A DNA stretch of 64,000 bases from Rhabdornis inornatus (Eukaryota > Chordata > Aves > Passeriformes > Rhabdornithidae): the NCBI GenBank assembly GCA_013397075.1, contig VWZS01000851.1, positions 620,001 through 684,000 of the forward strand. The letters run 5' to 3'. Positions within the stretch are counted from its first letter, which is position 1; each line of letters begins with the position of its first letter. The notes under the pieces are model-generated. The model did not search any database, was not told the origin of the DNA, and saw nothing but the letters and a program-made list of their open reading frames with translations. Shown piece after piece: positions 12,001 to 21,420 of this stretch. The position numbers and the translations under genes are program-made.

Positions 12001-15000
12001 TAGTGCTTTTAAAATGCAGTCTTTGAAATAACATTGCTGCACTACTGCTTTTTGATACCCCTGATTTTAGGTCCCCAGGAATCCTGACCTTCCAAATGCA
12101 GCTCAGGTACAAAAGGAGGAACAGAAGAAGATAGATGAGTCTGTGCCTCTGAATACCGAGGAAAGTGAAGAGAAAGAAAAGCTTTTAACACAGGTGAAAT
12201 AAAATCAGCTGAAGCGTTTCATCGTATGTTTTTGCTAGTGTGTAGTATAAGTAGTGGTAAATACACACAGGAAAGCTATGCTGATGTTATAGGAAGAAGA
12301 AAGCACAGAACATATAATGATTTTGATTGGTTTTGCTTTGAGGGACCTTTCCTGTCCTTGAACAAGTTTACATCTTAGTCATCTACTGTTTCCTTGAAAA
12401 TCCTTGAAATATCTGAGGCAACAGCTTGTATCCTTGATGTACTACCCAGCAATGCATGCAGAAATCCAATGAGTGGGTTTCTTGTATATGCATAAAGTTT
12501 GTGTGTTTTTTTAAAATCAGAAAGGGTTTGAATCAGGACAAGCCTGTGTCAACATACATGGTGTTTATGCAGGTGTCTAAGGCATGTCACATCCATTAAT
12601 TTTGTCCCAGTCAAGTTGTTAGGCATATTATTTTTATACTGGTACTGAATTTCTGTCATTGGCTAGTTTCTTGACCTTTTGGCTGATTACCCTGCTGAGT
12701 GGGCTTATTAAAAGCTGATTGTTAAGGAGAAAGGTGTAAAGTAACAGGATCTTTTGATTCAGAAAATTTTCAGTGAAAGAATTGTGGATAGTGTACCTTG
12801 GAAGAAAATTGCAAGGTCACAATTTTGCTATTAATTTCACCTATGTGTAGCAGAGGAAATATTTAAGCTGATGCTGATATGCATATCAGTACTGCTGTTG
12901 ATGATTAAAAAGAAATAGTTGTGTATGTTAGACTCACTCTGAACATGCTAATTGTGGAGTGAGCTTATTCAGCTGGAGAACCGGCAAAGTTCCTTGTAAA
13001 TACATTTCTGTGATGAAAGAAACTCAATGCAATACAGCTTATTGCCCAGGCATGTGATTGTCTTGTTTGTTCTTGGCATTTTCTGCTTTCCCTGTCTTTA
13101 AATTGTAATGTCCCTTTCTTGGATGACTTTTTGTGCATTGTATCTTGCATGTTCAGTTCTGGATTGATTTCTTTGGTACATAACAAATTCTCTGTTTGAC
13201 AGTGCTTTGGAGTTTCCATTTGATTGCATCTTTTTGGACTAGAGATCTTTTCTTGACATACTTGTGCTTTCATCCAGCTATTTGTTTGGTTCCAGGTTTG
13301 TAAATGTCTGAAGTAGGAGCTCTTGCTTTAGATACTTGCACTGCTCTAAGAACTTGTGATGGCTCTTGCATTGCTGCACCTTGTAGTCCTCTGAAGTGTG
13401 GTGCTTGTATCTGCAGAAATGTGACCGTCACTGCGCTTGTTTCTTTGAAAAATACCACAAAAACTTTTAAAAGAAAGGATAAAAAGCTCTTACTAATGCA
13501 CATGGAGTCATGCCCAAAAATAACTCTTTAGACTTCCAATGATTCAGTAATAAGCCCTGGATAATGCAAGTCTGTGGAAATCCTGAAAGACCATTAGCCA
13601 CTGTAGTTATGTGGTGTTGAGGAGGAGCAAATGGTACATACATAAGTCAAAATTTTGGAAAATGCTTCCCTTTGACCTGATAATGCCTTTTTGATCTCTT
13701 GCTGCTTACAGGGTTTTACAAACTGGAATAAAAGAGATTTTAACCAGTTTATTAAAGCTAATGAAAAATACGGTCGTGATGATATAGACAATATTGCCCG
13801 TGAGGTGGAAGGAAAGTCACCTGAGGAGGTCATTGAGTACTCAGGTTTGTGATATTTTGAAATGTACTTATTTTCTAATACCAGAATATTAGCATGATTT
13901 TTTACTACATGTTTTTTTAAAATTGCAAGGTAGAGAATTTGGATGCATTTAAAATTTTTTTTGGTTAAAGTATGCAATTTTCTTTTTTTTTAGCAGACTT
14001 AATTCTATTAAAAAGGTTGATTTTGCAGCCTATAAGTAACACCTCCAGCTGCCTTTAGCCCTCCTTAGTCAAGATTTAGAATTTGACATAGTTAATTCTC
14101 ACTGACAACATGGATTTCTGAAATTGTGAATTTGCCTTATAGTGCCAACTATATATTGCCTTACAGTGATTCTTTATGCTGTATCTCTGCTATCTTACCT
14201 AGTATACTGTATCTTTGTCTTTTGTATTTACACAGTGCTTTTGAGATTTCTTCCTCTTTCACCCTTGGATGTGATTTTACTAAACACCTTCATAAAATCA
14301 ACTTTGCAATGTTCTTCCTGTGGTTAAAAAGGAAGAGCTCCACAAGAGTTCCCTTCAAAGTGTTGAATTTATTTTGCAGTTAATTATGTTGCATGTAAAT
14401 TTTGTTAGAATTTTTACTAGCCTTTACTTACAGTTAACTTTTAAAGATACTGAATAAAGAGTCAGTGCAAGTTTAGTTTTTTTGGCTAGCATAGTAAGCT
14501 GAAGAGCATTAGCTCACTGTTCAAGATTTAATGGAACCACAAGCTAAATTCTTTTTTTTTGCCAGGGTATCTTAACAGTAAAGTTGTAAGAGCAGAGGAA
14601 AAGATTATATTCAGCAATTTTGTTTTGTGTTTTTAGCTGTTTTCTGGGAACGTTGTAATGAACTACAGGACATTGAGAGGATTATGGCTCAAATTGAACG
14701 AGGAGAGGCAAGAATTCAACGGAGAATCAGTATCAAGAAAGCCCTTGATGCCAAAGTAATTATTCCAGGTTTTTTGTTTTCTGCAGCTGACTTATTCGTT
14801 TTCTGAAGGAATTTTTGGAAGAATTTGAGATGAGAGTTCTGTCTTTTTATGCAGCATAGGTAGTACACCATCTAGCAGTGATCTACAGTATCATGTAATA
14901 TTTCCTTGATGTAGCATTGTATGTTTATCAGTCCTTATTTTGGTTTTGCATTCAGATTGCAAGGTACAAAGCACCTTTTCATCAGCTGCGCATTCAGTAT

Positions 15001-18000
15001 GGAACAAACAAAGGGAAAAATTACACGGAAGAAGAAGACAGATTTTTGATCTGTATGTTACACAAAATGGGCTTTGACAAGGAGAACGTGTACGAGGAGC
15101 TGAGGCAGTGTGTGCGCAACGCTCCTCAGTTCAGGTTCGACTGGTTTATCAAATCCAGAACTGCAATGGTAGGTACCATTTACAGGGATTAGGGCATGAC
15201 ATGAGGTATCATGTTCTTTTTTTTAAGCATCACCACATAAAATTTGTTTAGGAAAAAAATGCTGTAAGAATAACTTTGGGTTTTATTTTAATTTCTATTT
15301 ATTTGAAGTAACCTTTTGCCTTAGTACAGAAAAAACACAATACAACTGAAACAAAAAGATTAGAAAACCTGCCAAACTGAAGTCCCATGTTACCCAAAGG
15401 GATTAATGCAGAGGTAGACTAGACTTAAAAATATCCTTCTTACTTTTATTGCAAACTGAGTGTTTTGCCAGACAATGTCTCTTAATATATGACTTTTTAG
15501 AGTTGCTGGATAATATTAAAGACCGAAAACATCTGAATAATACACTCGGAGAAGGGAGCAGCTTTTCTAATACGGTATTTAATTTCTAACAGCATGAGGA
15601 AAATTAGTGATTCACATAGAAATTAATCTTTGAAGCAATAGGTTTAAAATGCACTTTGTAGTTGTGAATGTGGATTATACAAGTGCTTAAATTTCTTTAG
15701 GTATACATTACTGAAAATTTTGTTTGTATGTAGAGAATATAATGCAAGGTTAATAGCAAGTAGACTAGTACTCAGAATTTTAGAGCAGAGCCATTAATTT
15801 TTAATTTAGTCATTAAGCAGGAATTGATAACACTAACAGAAGCTTTGGTAGTTGCAAATATTAAGGTATGTAGATACCAACATCAGAATACAGGACTCTT
15901 TCAATGATAAAAAACTATTGGATCTGCCCCAAAATTTTTGTTCAGTTCTTTCTACTTGTTGTTTGTCTTCATTGCCTGACTTCAGGATTTGTTTATCTGA
16001 AAGAATGTTCTTTCAAAGTTCTGAATACTGTACTAAGAATAAATAAGAAATAGGATAAAATATTTAAAATGTGTGTTTGAACAGGTAGGTATATTTGCTT
16101 TTTCCAGTACTACTTACAATTATGTGGTACACTTTTTACTTGATATTTCAGCAATTGAAGTGTTTCTGGATAGTGCAGCAGTTAGCCCTTAATTTAAAAG
16201 AATTACAAGTGTTTCTTACTAAAATGTCTGTTTGAAGAAATACTGGATTTTAAAATTATGTCCATGAAGAGAGAAGCCTGCAATATTTAGTACATTAAGA
16301 AGTTTTTTTAAAGTTGTCTATGCAGGAATCCATTTAAATAAATCTTAGAAATGGGTACTAGAAATTAAAAAGGTAGCTCAACGTTTAATATTAGTTGATA
16401 TATAGGTGTCAGGGGTAGAGTTAAATACTCAGTTTAAGTCTTGCAGATCTTTATGTTCAGCGTACTTTTTTTAAAGGGGATAGAAATAATTTGCTCAAGT
16501 GTAGAAATATGTTTCTGTGGTGTCTTAGTGATGAAACTGATACACTGGGAATATAGTGAATCTTTTGGCTTAGGTTTTCTTCTAAAATTTTATCCATCAA
16601 TAATTTTAGGTTTTCTGCTACTACATGGTTGAAAAAGAATATTATGGAAATACAAACTTAAAACAATCTTCCACTTTCAATGTGCATTTAATTTTCCAAA
16701 ATGTTCTAAATTATCATGCTCTGTATGGTTTAGTAATATACCTGATATAGTCGAATATCCTGACATTTGTGGAGATATTAATTTCTACAGGTTCATTTTG
16801 CACTAGTTCAGTGATTTTTTTCTTTTGTAAAGAAATGTGCTGGAAAATCACATAATAGTAATGAAAGAAGTATAGATACCAATATTTATGGAGGAATAAA
16901 TAAGTTCAGTGAAAGTGGAGGCGCCTTCCTAAAATGCTGAAATTCACAAGTAATCATTTAAACTCATACGAAACAAGATAAAAAGGGCAGCATAATTCTG
17001 AAAAGGGCTTAGCAGGCTCTTTGAGAAAACTTTGTGTTCTAACCACTAGATGTCTCTTGAATTCCATATAAATAGCTAGTTTATCTTCCATTATTTCTAT
17101 TTGTTCTCCTGAAGATTTCTTGTTGAAAAACAAATTGTTCTTCTTTGTTTAATTGTTTCAAAATCAAGTGGTTTACCCAGAATGTAAGTTCTTAAAGATT
17201 TGTGCCTAAGTTTGTAATTTTTCTTTTTTTGCTTTTTTGAGCAAAATTGAGCACAGGTTTGTTTTTTTTTCCAATTTCTGTGAATGTGGGAAGAATGTAA
17301 AATATCATGGCAGTAGTGAAGCATGTATCTGTTCTCTCAAGTCATAAATTATGCATATTTTCTTTTTGCTTTCTGCAAAACTTCCCCAACATAAGACAAA
17401 TTTCTCTTTAGTAAATGCAGGAATAGCCAGGCCTGTGGACAGAGTTGAGGGCTGCCTTTGCTCCCAAGTCAGCATCTCTGCCTCCAGCCATGCGGAAGGC
17501 AACGGTTCAGTGCTCCCATCTTATTTATTGCAATCCAAGTCTTTATAGCTGTGAGGGGGTGAACAAAGTACGTCTTCTCTCTTTCTATCCAAAAGAGAAA
17601 AGTATCAGGCCACACAGAATAAAAACTCAACTCTGAAAGTGCAAGGCATTTTAAATAAGTGTATTTTTCTAGTACTAAAATGGAATGCAGTAGTCTGTTT
17701 TGAAATTTCAGTAGCTTAGTGCAGGATTTGTCACTCAGATTCTTTTTCATGGTAGGTGTACAAGAAACCTGTGTGCATGTCATGTCTTACTGTCAGTTGA
17801 TTCTGTGATTCTCCAGAGAAAATTTTTCTTGAGTCCATCCTCTGTCCACAGCAGATGCTTTGGAGCAGTAGTCCATCTGGAAAGTCTAACCATGAACCTG
17901 AACACTTTATAAATGTGTGTATTTATGCAAGCATTTGTTCCTAGAAAAGAGGAGGATCTTTCTTAGTGCCTTAGGCAAGTGGATCAAGGTTATTTCTTAG

Positions 18001-20754
18001 TCGTTTCTTGTTCTGAGTTTAACACAATCCGATTTCTCATACGCTAGAAAAAATCCAGATGATGATGATGAAGCAGCTTGTCATCACTCTTTACCTCAGC
18101 TCCTAAGTCTGAGTGCAATATACACAAATTTAAATGATGTAAAATACTTCTGTTGTATTGGCAATCCTTATTCTATTTTGGTCTTTTTTCATCTCTGTTC
18201 ATCTGTAGAGTGTAGGTTTTTGGGACAGAAGCTCTCTTTTGTTCTACGTTTGGGGTTGCAATATATATTGGGATGGCTTGAACTCAAGTTTGTTCAGAGT
18301 TGTTGCTTTTTTATCTAAAAGTTGTTTGGGTGGAAATTGAGGGAGTTTATTTATTGAAGTGAGAGTATTTTAGCTCCAGAAGGACTGTCACATACCAGAG
18401 CACAAGCATGGCACCCTAATTCATGGCTTAACCTTTACTCTGGAGGGTGTTGTTGCTACAGGGATACGATAAAAGTGACTTACTACAGTAATGTGTTGGT
18501 GGAGCTACAAGCATGACACTGGAACATTTCTGGAAGGGGGTTGTAAAGAATGTCCTGATGATTTTTTTGTGTGTGTGCCTGATAAGAAGAATTCAAGTGG
18601 TGGTAGGATTCTCTATGTCCATTCTGAACTACACAGTTTTTGCCCAAGGCCATGGAGCATCCTTTGTAGAGTAATCTGTGGAAACTGTAGAATTTAAAGA
18701 ATATGGTTAAGCTTGAGGGTTTGAATGTCTCAAAGATGAGTCACGTGCCTGCCTGTTCGTGAAGGTTCGGGATCAGGAAAGCAGAGAGGCCATCTTATCT
18801 GTTGCCGTGATGGACCATGATAGCTGAGGCAATACCCAGTTTACAGATGCTGAGAAAATAGAGACTAATTTCTGGGCAAAAAGGTCACCTGTTCACTTCA
18901 CTGCAAATGGACCCATTGTTGGTTAAGATTCATACTGCTAGGTAATTCTAGGATAGCCTATGTTTCAAAAATGGCTTCACTTAGTTTAGCAGAGATGAGA
19001 CATATTTTTTGGGATTTTTTTTCCTCAGAAGAGAGCTTCTTGCTTTGAGTTGGAAATAAAAGCCCGTGGAATCATATTCTCAATAATACATAGAATATAC
19101 TGAATAATTATAATAAAAATAGGCACTGTTAGGTGTTTTGTAAGAGATCTTTTTCTTTTAAATGGGGTACAAGAAACTGTCCAAGTCAAGTGAGTTCTAT
19201 TAAGCAAGCCAGCCATTAGTAACTGCAATGCAGATATTTTGACTTGTATTGGAAATACTTTTTAATGTGTAAACAGCCTTATGGCATTTAGTCCTGATGG
19301 CTTTCAGATGACTTGCAAGTCTTGATTCTAAGAGCATTTAGGACCTACTATCTCTTGGGTCCTGTTTGAATAAAAATACAGCAATGAGTTCACAATTTAG
19401 GACTGAATAGATTTTTTGCCTACTTGCAGCTCTCTGTCTTTTCACAAAAAAAACCACCCTAATCTGTTTGCCACAGAAAAGTACTGCTTAAGATAGCTTT
19501 ACTTCCTTTTCTCTCTTCTTTAAAGATCTACTTAAGACCTCTTTCCTAAAATCCAGCATACTATGCTGGCAGGCTGTAATTTGCTTCATTAACCAAGATG
19601 AAAGATCACATCAGTCTTTGGGATATCAGTTTAGAAGACAATCCTGAAAACTCCTTGTCAGGAGGACAGTAATCCTTTTCTGCTTCTAAAGGTTACACTG
19701 AGGGAAAGACAGATAATAGTAACTAAGCTAATGATTAGTATTATTGAATATTTTAGGAAAATATAAGTGCTTTGAAATTAAAGAATTTTTAACCTACTTA
19801 TGTAAGCAAGAGAAGTTGTATAATTTACTTAATAATTTGATGTGTTCTCTTTCCTTAGGAGTTTCAGAGACGCTGCAATACTCTCATATCACTAATAGAA
19901 AAAGAAAATATGGAAATTGAGGAAAAGGAAAGAGCTGAAAAGAAGAAAAGAGGAGCAAAAGTTTCAGCAGTATGTTTAGTAGCACTTACTTTACTTCCAG
20001 TGGGGTAGAATTCAATTATATATTTTTTAGAAAATGTAAAATATGATTGTAGGCACTGATTGCATTAGTAGAAACCATGAGGTGAGAGATTAAACTGAAA
20101 TATTTGTTTATCCACTGCTCTCCTAGATTTGCTCAGGTAGGTATTCCAAATACATAGTGTTGGGGGCTTTTCTTCTTTTATTTTTTTTTTTTCCTTTCTT
20201 TTTCTTTTTTTTTTTTTGAGAAGTCTTTTTTTAAGTAGCAGAGGAAGGCTCTTTTTAGAAAGTTGCACTGCCTACTTTCTGCCTCCTTATGTACATCGCA
20301 TGTTGCTTCAATTTCTTCTCAGAGGTTTTTTTCCTGCCCAACATAGTTGCTGGAAGAAGAAATGAAAGTGCTTCTTTTGTTTTGAAGGGTTGTCATCTTT
20401 AGAACAGAATTGTGTGTAAGTCAAGGTCCTGGTCTTTTCACCCAGTTCATGGTATGTGTGGTGCCTGCACCACTGAGACCATGTAATGATTTTAAGGATA
20501 TGAAGAGGGTAGGAGAATTAAGGGTGTACATCAGGGATTAATGTTTGCCTTTCCATTATGTCCTATGAAGATGAACTTAAATCCAAAATTTAAGTCTTAC
20601 ATTCCCTTTTGAATAATTAGTTACGTATTTTTTTTTTAATAATGCCACCATCTTGTTAAATTTATACTTTTTTTCACTTTAGTCACAGAAGAGAAAAGCG
20701 GATTTGGCTGCTGAGAACTCTGGCAAAAAAGATGCTAAGAAAGTGAAGTCGTGA
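1..20754 (+). CDS. SMARCA1: SMARCA1 (SNF2L), ISWI chromatin-remodelling ATPase, 3' part of gene, 17 exons
   Basis: ISWI-family ATPase that slides and spaces nucleosomes in the nucleus; known complexes of this protein include NURF and CERF. Seventeen exons with canonical GT-AG borders join into 721 codons and a stop, with compatible phases at every junction. The order seen is motif III (LTGTPLQN), brace, lobe 2 with motifs IV (RVLLFSQM), V (STRAGGLGINL) and VI (DRAHRIGQ), linker, HAND, SANT, SLIDE and a basic tail. The assignment to SMARCA1 over SMARCA5 rests on KYGRDDIDN, GKSPEEV, RIQYGT, HKMGFD, SLIEKENMEIE and the KKVKS terminus, which match SMARCA1 as I remember it. The human protein is about 1,050 residues, so roughly the first 330 (N-terminal tail and lobe 1 with the Walker A and DEAH motifs) lie upstream of the window. 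The frame is intact, with no sign of pseudogenisation. Confidence 0.96.
835..903 (+). CDS. SMARCA1: SMARCA1 exon: end of lobe 1 (DFDSWFDT)
   Basis: 69 bp, 23 codons, starting DFDSWFDTKNCLGDQ and ending ERLHA. The acceptor CACAG ends at 834 and the donor GTAAGT starts at 904. This segment follows motif III in ISWI proteins and leads into the brace. Confidence 0.95.
1616..1725 (+). CDS. SMARCA1: SMARCA1 exon: brace (KPFLLRRIKGEVE)
   Basis: 110 bp encoding VLKPFLLRRIKGEVEKSLPP and on to LSKMQRE, ending two bases into a Trp codon completed by the next exon. KPFLLRR is the conserved SNF2 brace motif linking the two ATPase lobes. The acceptor is TGTAG and the donor GTGAGT. Confidence 0.95.
2402..2628 (+). 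CDS. SMARCA1: SMARCA1 exon: start of ATPase lobe 2
   Basis: 227 bp. Its first base completes Trp, then YTRILMKDIDILNSAGK, LMQLRKCCNHPYLF and LDKLLAKLREQ follow. QLRKCCNHPYLF is a strong SNF2 signature at the entry to helicase lobe 2. The acceptor CTCAG ends at 2401 and the donor GTGAGT starts at 2629; the last base starts a Gly codon. Confidence 0.95.
3173..3294 (+). CDS. SMARCA1: SMARCA1 exon: motif IV and LDGQT
   Basis: 122 bp: GSRVLLFSQMTRLLDILED, then YEYCRLDGQTPHEERE. It contains motif IV (VLLFSQM) and the RLDG motif of lobe 2. The donor GTGGGA at 3295 is weaker than its neighbours; read-through would add about 25 codons before a stop at 3367-3369. Confidence 0.94.
3692..3844 (+). CDS. 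SMARCA1: SMARCA1 exon: motif V
   Basis: 153 bp, 51 codons: EAIDTFNAPNSSKFIFML, STRAGGLGINL (motif V) and ILYDSDWNPQVDLQAM. Motif V helps couple ATP hydrolysis to DNA tracking. The acceptor has a strong pyrimidine tract and the donor is GTGAGT. It joins directly to HEERE of the previous exon, with no intervening exon visible. Confidence 0.95.
5218..5350 (+). CDS. SMARCA1: SMARCA1 exon: motif VI (arginine finger)
   Basis: 133 bp starting DRAHRIGQKKPVRVFRL. DRAHRIGQ is motif VI, whose arginines contact ATP in SNF2 enzymes. It continues NTVEERIVERAEIKLRLDS and VIQQ, with one base left over. The acceptor is TGTCAG and the donor GTATCA. Confidence 0.95.
6304..6452 (+). CDS. SMARCA1: SMARCA1 exon: post-ATPase regulatory linker
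   Basis: 149 bp: RLIDQQSNKLAKDEMLQMI, ATHVFASKDSELTEEDI and ILERGEKK. In ISWI proteins this stretch follows lobe 2 and leads into the autoinhibitory NegC region. The acceptor is TTGTAG and the donor GTAAGA at 6453. Confidence 0.95.
7035..7154 (+). CDS. SMARCA1: SMARCA1 exon: NegC-region linker to HAND
   Basis: 120 bp, 40 codons: TAEMNERLQKMGESSLRNF, then MSLYNFEGEDYREKQK. FEGEDYREKQK immediately precedes the HAND domain in ISWI proteins. The acceptor is TTTTAG and the donor GTAATT. Confidence 0.95.
7522..7526. repeat. target-site duplication AGGTT, left copy
   Basis: The five bases directly before the LTR; an identical copy is at 8945-8949. This perfect match fixes both LTR edges. Confidence 0.85.
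7527..8944 (-). mobile_element. Solo ERV LTR (ERVL-like) in SMARCA1 intron, interrupted by a CR1
   Basis: Begins TGTCTTAGTTTGAAAGACAG and ends CTCCAACA, flanked by a perfect 5-bp target duplication AGGTT (7522-7526 and 8945-8949). The first part closely resembles the LTR starting at 35,321; the rest differs, so it is a different subfamily. Without the CR1 it is about 1.04 kb. The middle (about 8,130-8,700) is strikingly GC- and CpG-rich against the AT-rich intron. Read on the minus strand it starts TGTTGGAGG, and a possible AGTAAA polyadenylation signal near 8,055 precedes the U5-like end, so it lies antisense to SMARCA1. A 5-bp duplication suits an ERVL-type or similar integrase. No internal gag or pol sequence is present, so this is a solo LTR. 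Confidence 0.88.
7561..7938 (+). mobile_element. CR1 LINE 3' fragment inserted in the LTR
   Basis: 5'-truncated chicken-repeat-1 retrotransposon of about 378 bp. It is recognised by GAGGGAGCTGGGTTTGTTTA, GGTTGGATATTAGGAAAAA, GTGGTGGAGTCACCATC and the 3' end TTGGACTTGATGATG through CCAACCCAGTGATTCTGTG. Nothing of its ORF is usable. LTR sequence stops at about 7,560 and resumes at about 7,940 (AGGAGCCTCCCTTG), so the CR1 entered after the LTR. CR1 usually makes no long target duplication and none is evident. Confidence 0.92.
8945..8949. repeat. target-site duplication AGGTT, right copy
   Basis: The five bases directly after the LTR end CAACA, identical to 7522-7526. Confidence 0.85.
8950..9754 (+). 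other. SMARCA1 intron right of the LTR
   Basis: About 0.8 kb of AT-rich intron leading to the HAND exon at 9,755. It has a short GT/TA-rich run near 9,200. Nothing else is recognised. Confidence 0.8.
9755..9865 (+). CDS. SMARCA1: SMARCA1 exon: HAND domain, part 1
   Basis: 111 bp, 37 codons: MMEWIEPPKRERKANY and AVDAYFREALRVSEPK. The ERKANYAVDAYFREALR stretch is the start of the HAND fold. The 2.6-kb intron before it holds the nested LTR and CR1. Confidence 0.95.
10052..10165 (+). CDS. SMARCA1: SMARCA1 exon: HAND domain, part 2
   Basis: 114 bp, 38 codons: APRPPKQPNIQDFQFFPP, then LFELLEKEILYYRKTIGYK. This is the invariant ISWI HAND sequence. The acceptor is TGAAG and the donor GTAATG. Confidence 0.95.
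10166..13711 (+). other. SMARCA1 introns 10166-12070 and 12194-13711
   Basis: AT-rich introns on either side of the exon at 12,071. No repeat family is recognised. Two adjoining minus-strand open frames (12,965-13,273 and 13,270-13,503) lie in the second intron; they have no family I know and are discussed as a finding. Confidence 0.75.
12071..12193 (+). CDS. SMARCA1: SMARCA1 exon: HAND end and acidic linker
   Basis: 123 bp, 41 codons: VPRNPDLPNAAQVQKEEQK, then a Glu-rich linker ending EEKEKLLTQ before SANT. This is one of the less conserved parts of ISWI; the residues differ somewhat from both human paralogues. The acceptor is TTTTAG and the donor GTGAAA. Confidence 0.93.
13712..13844 (+). 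CDS. SMARCA1: SMARCA1 exon: SANT domain
   Basis: 133 bp: GFTNWNKRDFNQFIKANE, KYGRDDIDNIAREVEGK and SPEEVIEYS. This is the Myb-like SANT fold. KYGRDDIDN and KSPEEV are SMARCA1-type residues (SMARCA5 has KWGRDDIEN and KTPEEV). The donor GTTTGT is less usual. Confidence 0.95.
13845..14636 (+). other. SMARCA1 intron within the SANT domain
   Basis: 0.8-kb AT-rich intron with the donor GTTTGT. No RNA gene or repeat is recognised. Confidence 0.8.
14637..14755 (+). CDS. SMARCA1: SMARCA1 exon: SANT end and spacer helix
   Basis: 119 bp: AVFWERCNELQDIERIMAQ, then IERGEARIQRRISIKKALD. It encodes the last SANT helix and the long spacer helix to SLIDE. The acceptor is TTTTAG and the donor GTAATT. Confidence 0.95.
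14956..15168 (+). CDS. SMARCA1: SMARCA1 exon: SLIDE domain
   Basis: 213 bp, 71 codons: IARYKAPFHQLRIQYGTNKG, YTEEEDRFLICMLHKMGFD and FRFDWFIKSRTAM. SLIDE binds linker DNA in ISWI remodellers. RIQYGT and HKMGFD favour SMARCA1. The donor is GTAGGT at 15169. Confidence 0.95.
15169..19858 (+). other. SMARCA1 4.7-kb intron within the SLIDE region
   Basis: The longest visible intron, AT-rich. It contains the short LTR-like element at 17,434-17,607. The remainder shows no identifiable repeat, exon or structured RNA. Confidence 0.75.
17434..17607 (-). mobile_element. Short LTR-like element, 174 bp
   Basis: On the minus strand it starts TGATACTTTTC and ends CTCTGTCCACA, with a TATA-like CTATAAAG (about 17,545-17,552) followed about 10 bases later by AATAAA (about 17,529-17,534), the order expected in an LTR. 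The flanks are GGCC on both sides (17,430-17,433 and 17,608-17,611), which could be a 4-bp target duplication. The length is short for an LTR and I cannot name a family. A chance arrangement is possible. Confidence 0.45.
19859..19969 (+). CDS. SMARCA1: SMARCA1 exon: SLIDE end, charged helix
   Basis: 111 bp, 37 codons: EFQRRCNTLISLIEKENMEI, then the charged EEKERAEKKKRGAKVSA. The first part closes SLIDE and the second is a basic helix of nuclear-localisation type. The donor is GTATGT. Confidence 0.95.
19970..20682 (+). other. SMARCA1 last intron
   Basis: 0.7-kb intron containing a pyrimidine tract at about 20,168-20,217. Nothing else is recognised. Confidence 0.85.
20168..20217 (+). repeat. 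interrupted poly-pyrimidine (poly-T) tract
   Basis: About 50 bases, almost all T with a few C, inside the last SMARCA1 intron. It lies too far (about 465 bases) from the acceptor to be its pyrimidine tract. It may be a low-complexity tract or the remnant of a retrotransposon tail on the minus strand. Confidence 0.7.
20683..20754 (+). CDS. SMARCA1: SMARCA1 terminal coding exon: basic tail and stop
   Basis: 23 codons and TGA: SQKRKADLAAENSGKKDAK ending KVKS. The C-terminus ending KKVKS is that of SMARCA1; SMARCA5 ends KKKLKL. The two KR/KK clusters resemble a nuclear localisation signal. The acceptor is CTTTAG. Confidence 0.95.
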   Translation, partial: SQKRKADLAAENSGKKDAKKVKS

Positions 20755-21125
20755 ACCTGAAAACTGAACGCTAAATATCAAACTGCCACTTTCTTCACTC
20801 CATCTATGTGTATTAATTGCCAACTTCTTTGTATTCATGGTACTCTTCCCCAAGTCTCATGCTTTAATTTTGCAAATTTTGTATCCTTTACAATGCCTAT
20901 CTTTACCTAAAACGTGTAGCTTTATATCCTATGCATTCCAGTATTTTTGGGTACTGTATTTTATGAGTTTCATGTCTTTGGCAAAATTTACTTAGTCCTT
21001 GGTTTTATATGTTTTATATGCTGCTGCTTTGAAAGAAAACCTAGATTCTATAGCTGTATTATTGTTGTTTCATATTTTAAATTTATATGGCTGTTGGAAA
21101 ATAAACTGACTTAATTATTTGAAGA
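20755..21125 (+). other. SMARCA1: SMARCA1 3' UTR
   Basis: AT-rich untranslated tail after the stop codon. The end is placed about 20 bases past the AATAAA at 21,100; the exact cleavage site is inferred. No microRNA site was assessed. Confidence 0.8.
21100..21105 (+). promoter_or_regulatory. polyadenylation signal AATAAA of SMARCA1
   Basis: Canonical AATAAA about 345 bases after the stop codon, followed by T-rich and GT-containing sequence. I saw no other AATAAA between the stop codon and this one. Confidence 0.8.
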
Positions 21126-21150
21126 GAAATATACTTCACCTTTGTTTTCC

Positions 21151-21417
21151 CTACCCTCTCCCCAGTTTTTGCATAGCTACATTTAGAGAGAATGTTAAGG
21201 TTTGTCTAATTGTGCCTTCATCATCAATCAGATATTTTTTGGCAGGGTAGTTAGACAGGATCAGGAGCATGGCAGAACAAAATCTAATTAGACTGACATC
21301 CTTGTTTGCTCTCTGCATTAAATGGACATATTCTTTGAAATGTTCAGAAGGAAAACCCCCAGCAAATACGAACACTTTTTCTTTTTCTTTATCAGTGATT
21401 TCTGCTGGGCTACACGC
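21151..21417 (-). other. Unidentified exon-like open frame, minus strand
   Basis: 88 sense codons with no stop, bounded by an in-frame TAA at 21,418-21,420 and ending in a TAG at 21,151-21,153. There is no ATG near its start. The terminal TAG is part of GG|GTAGGG, a plausible splice donor, so the frame could be an internal exon. The peptide is of even composition, with segments such as FAGGFPSEHFKEYVHLMQRA and IRFCSAMLLILSNYPAKKYL that look like helices of a folded protein. I do not recognise the family. It lies just past the SMARCA1 polyadenylation site in convergent orientation. It may be a decayed exon or chance. Confidence 0.25.
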
Positions 21418-21420
21418 TTA

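Noticed and set aside
13594..13977. 127-codon minus-strand open frame
   Set aside because: It covers the reverse strand of the SMARCA1 SANT exon (13,712-13,844); the real coding strand is plus.
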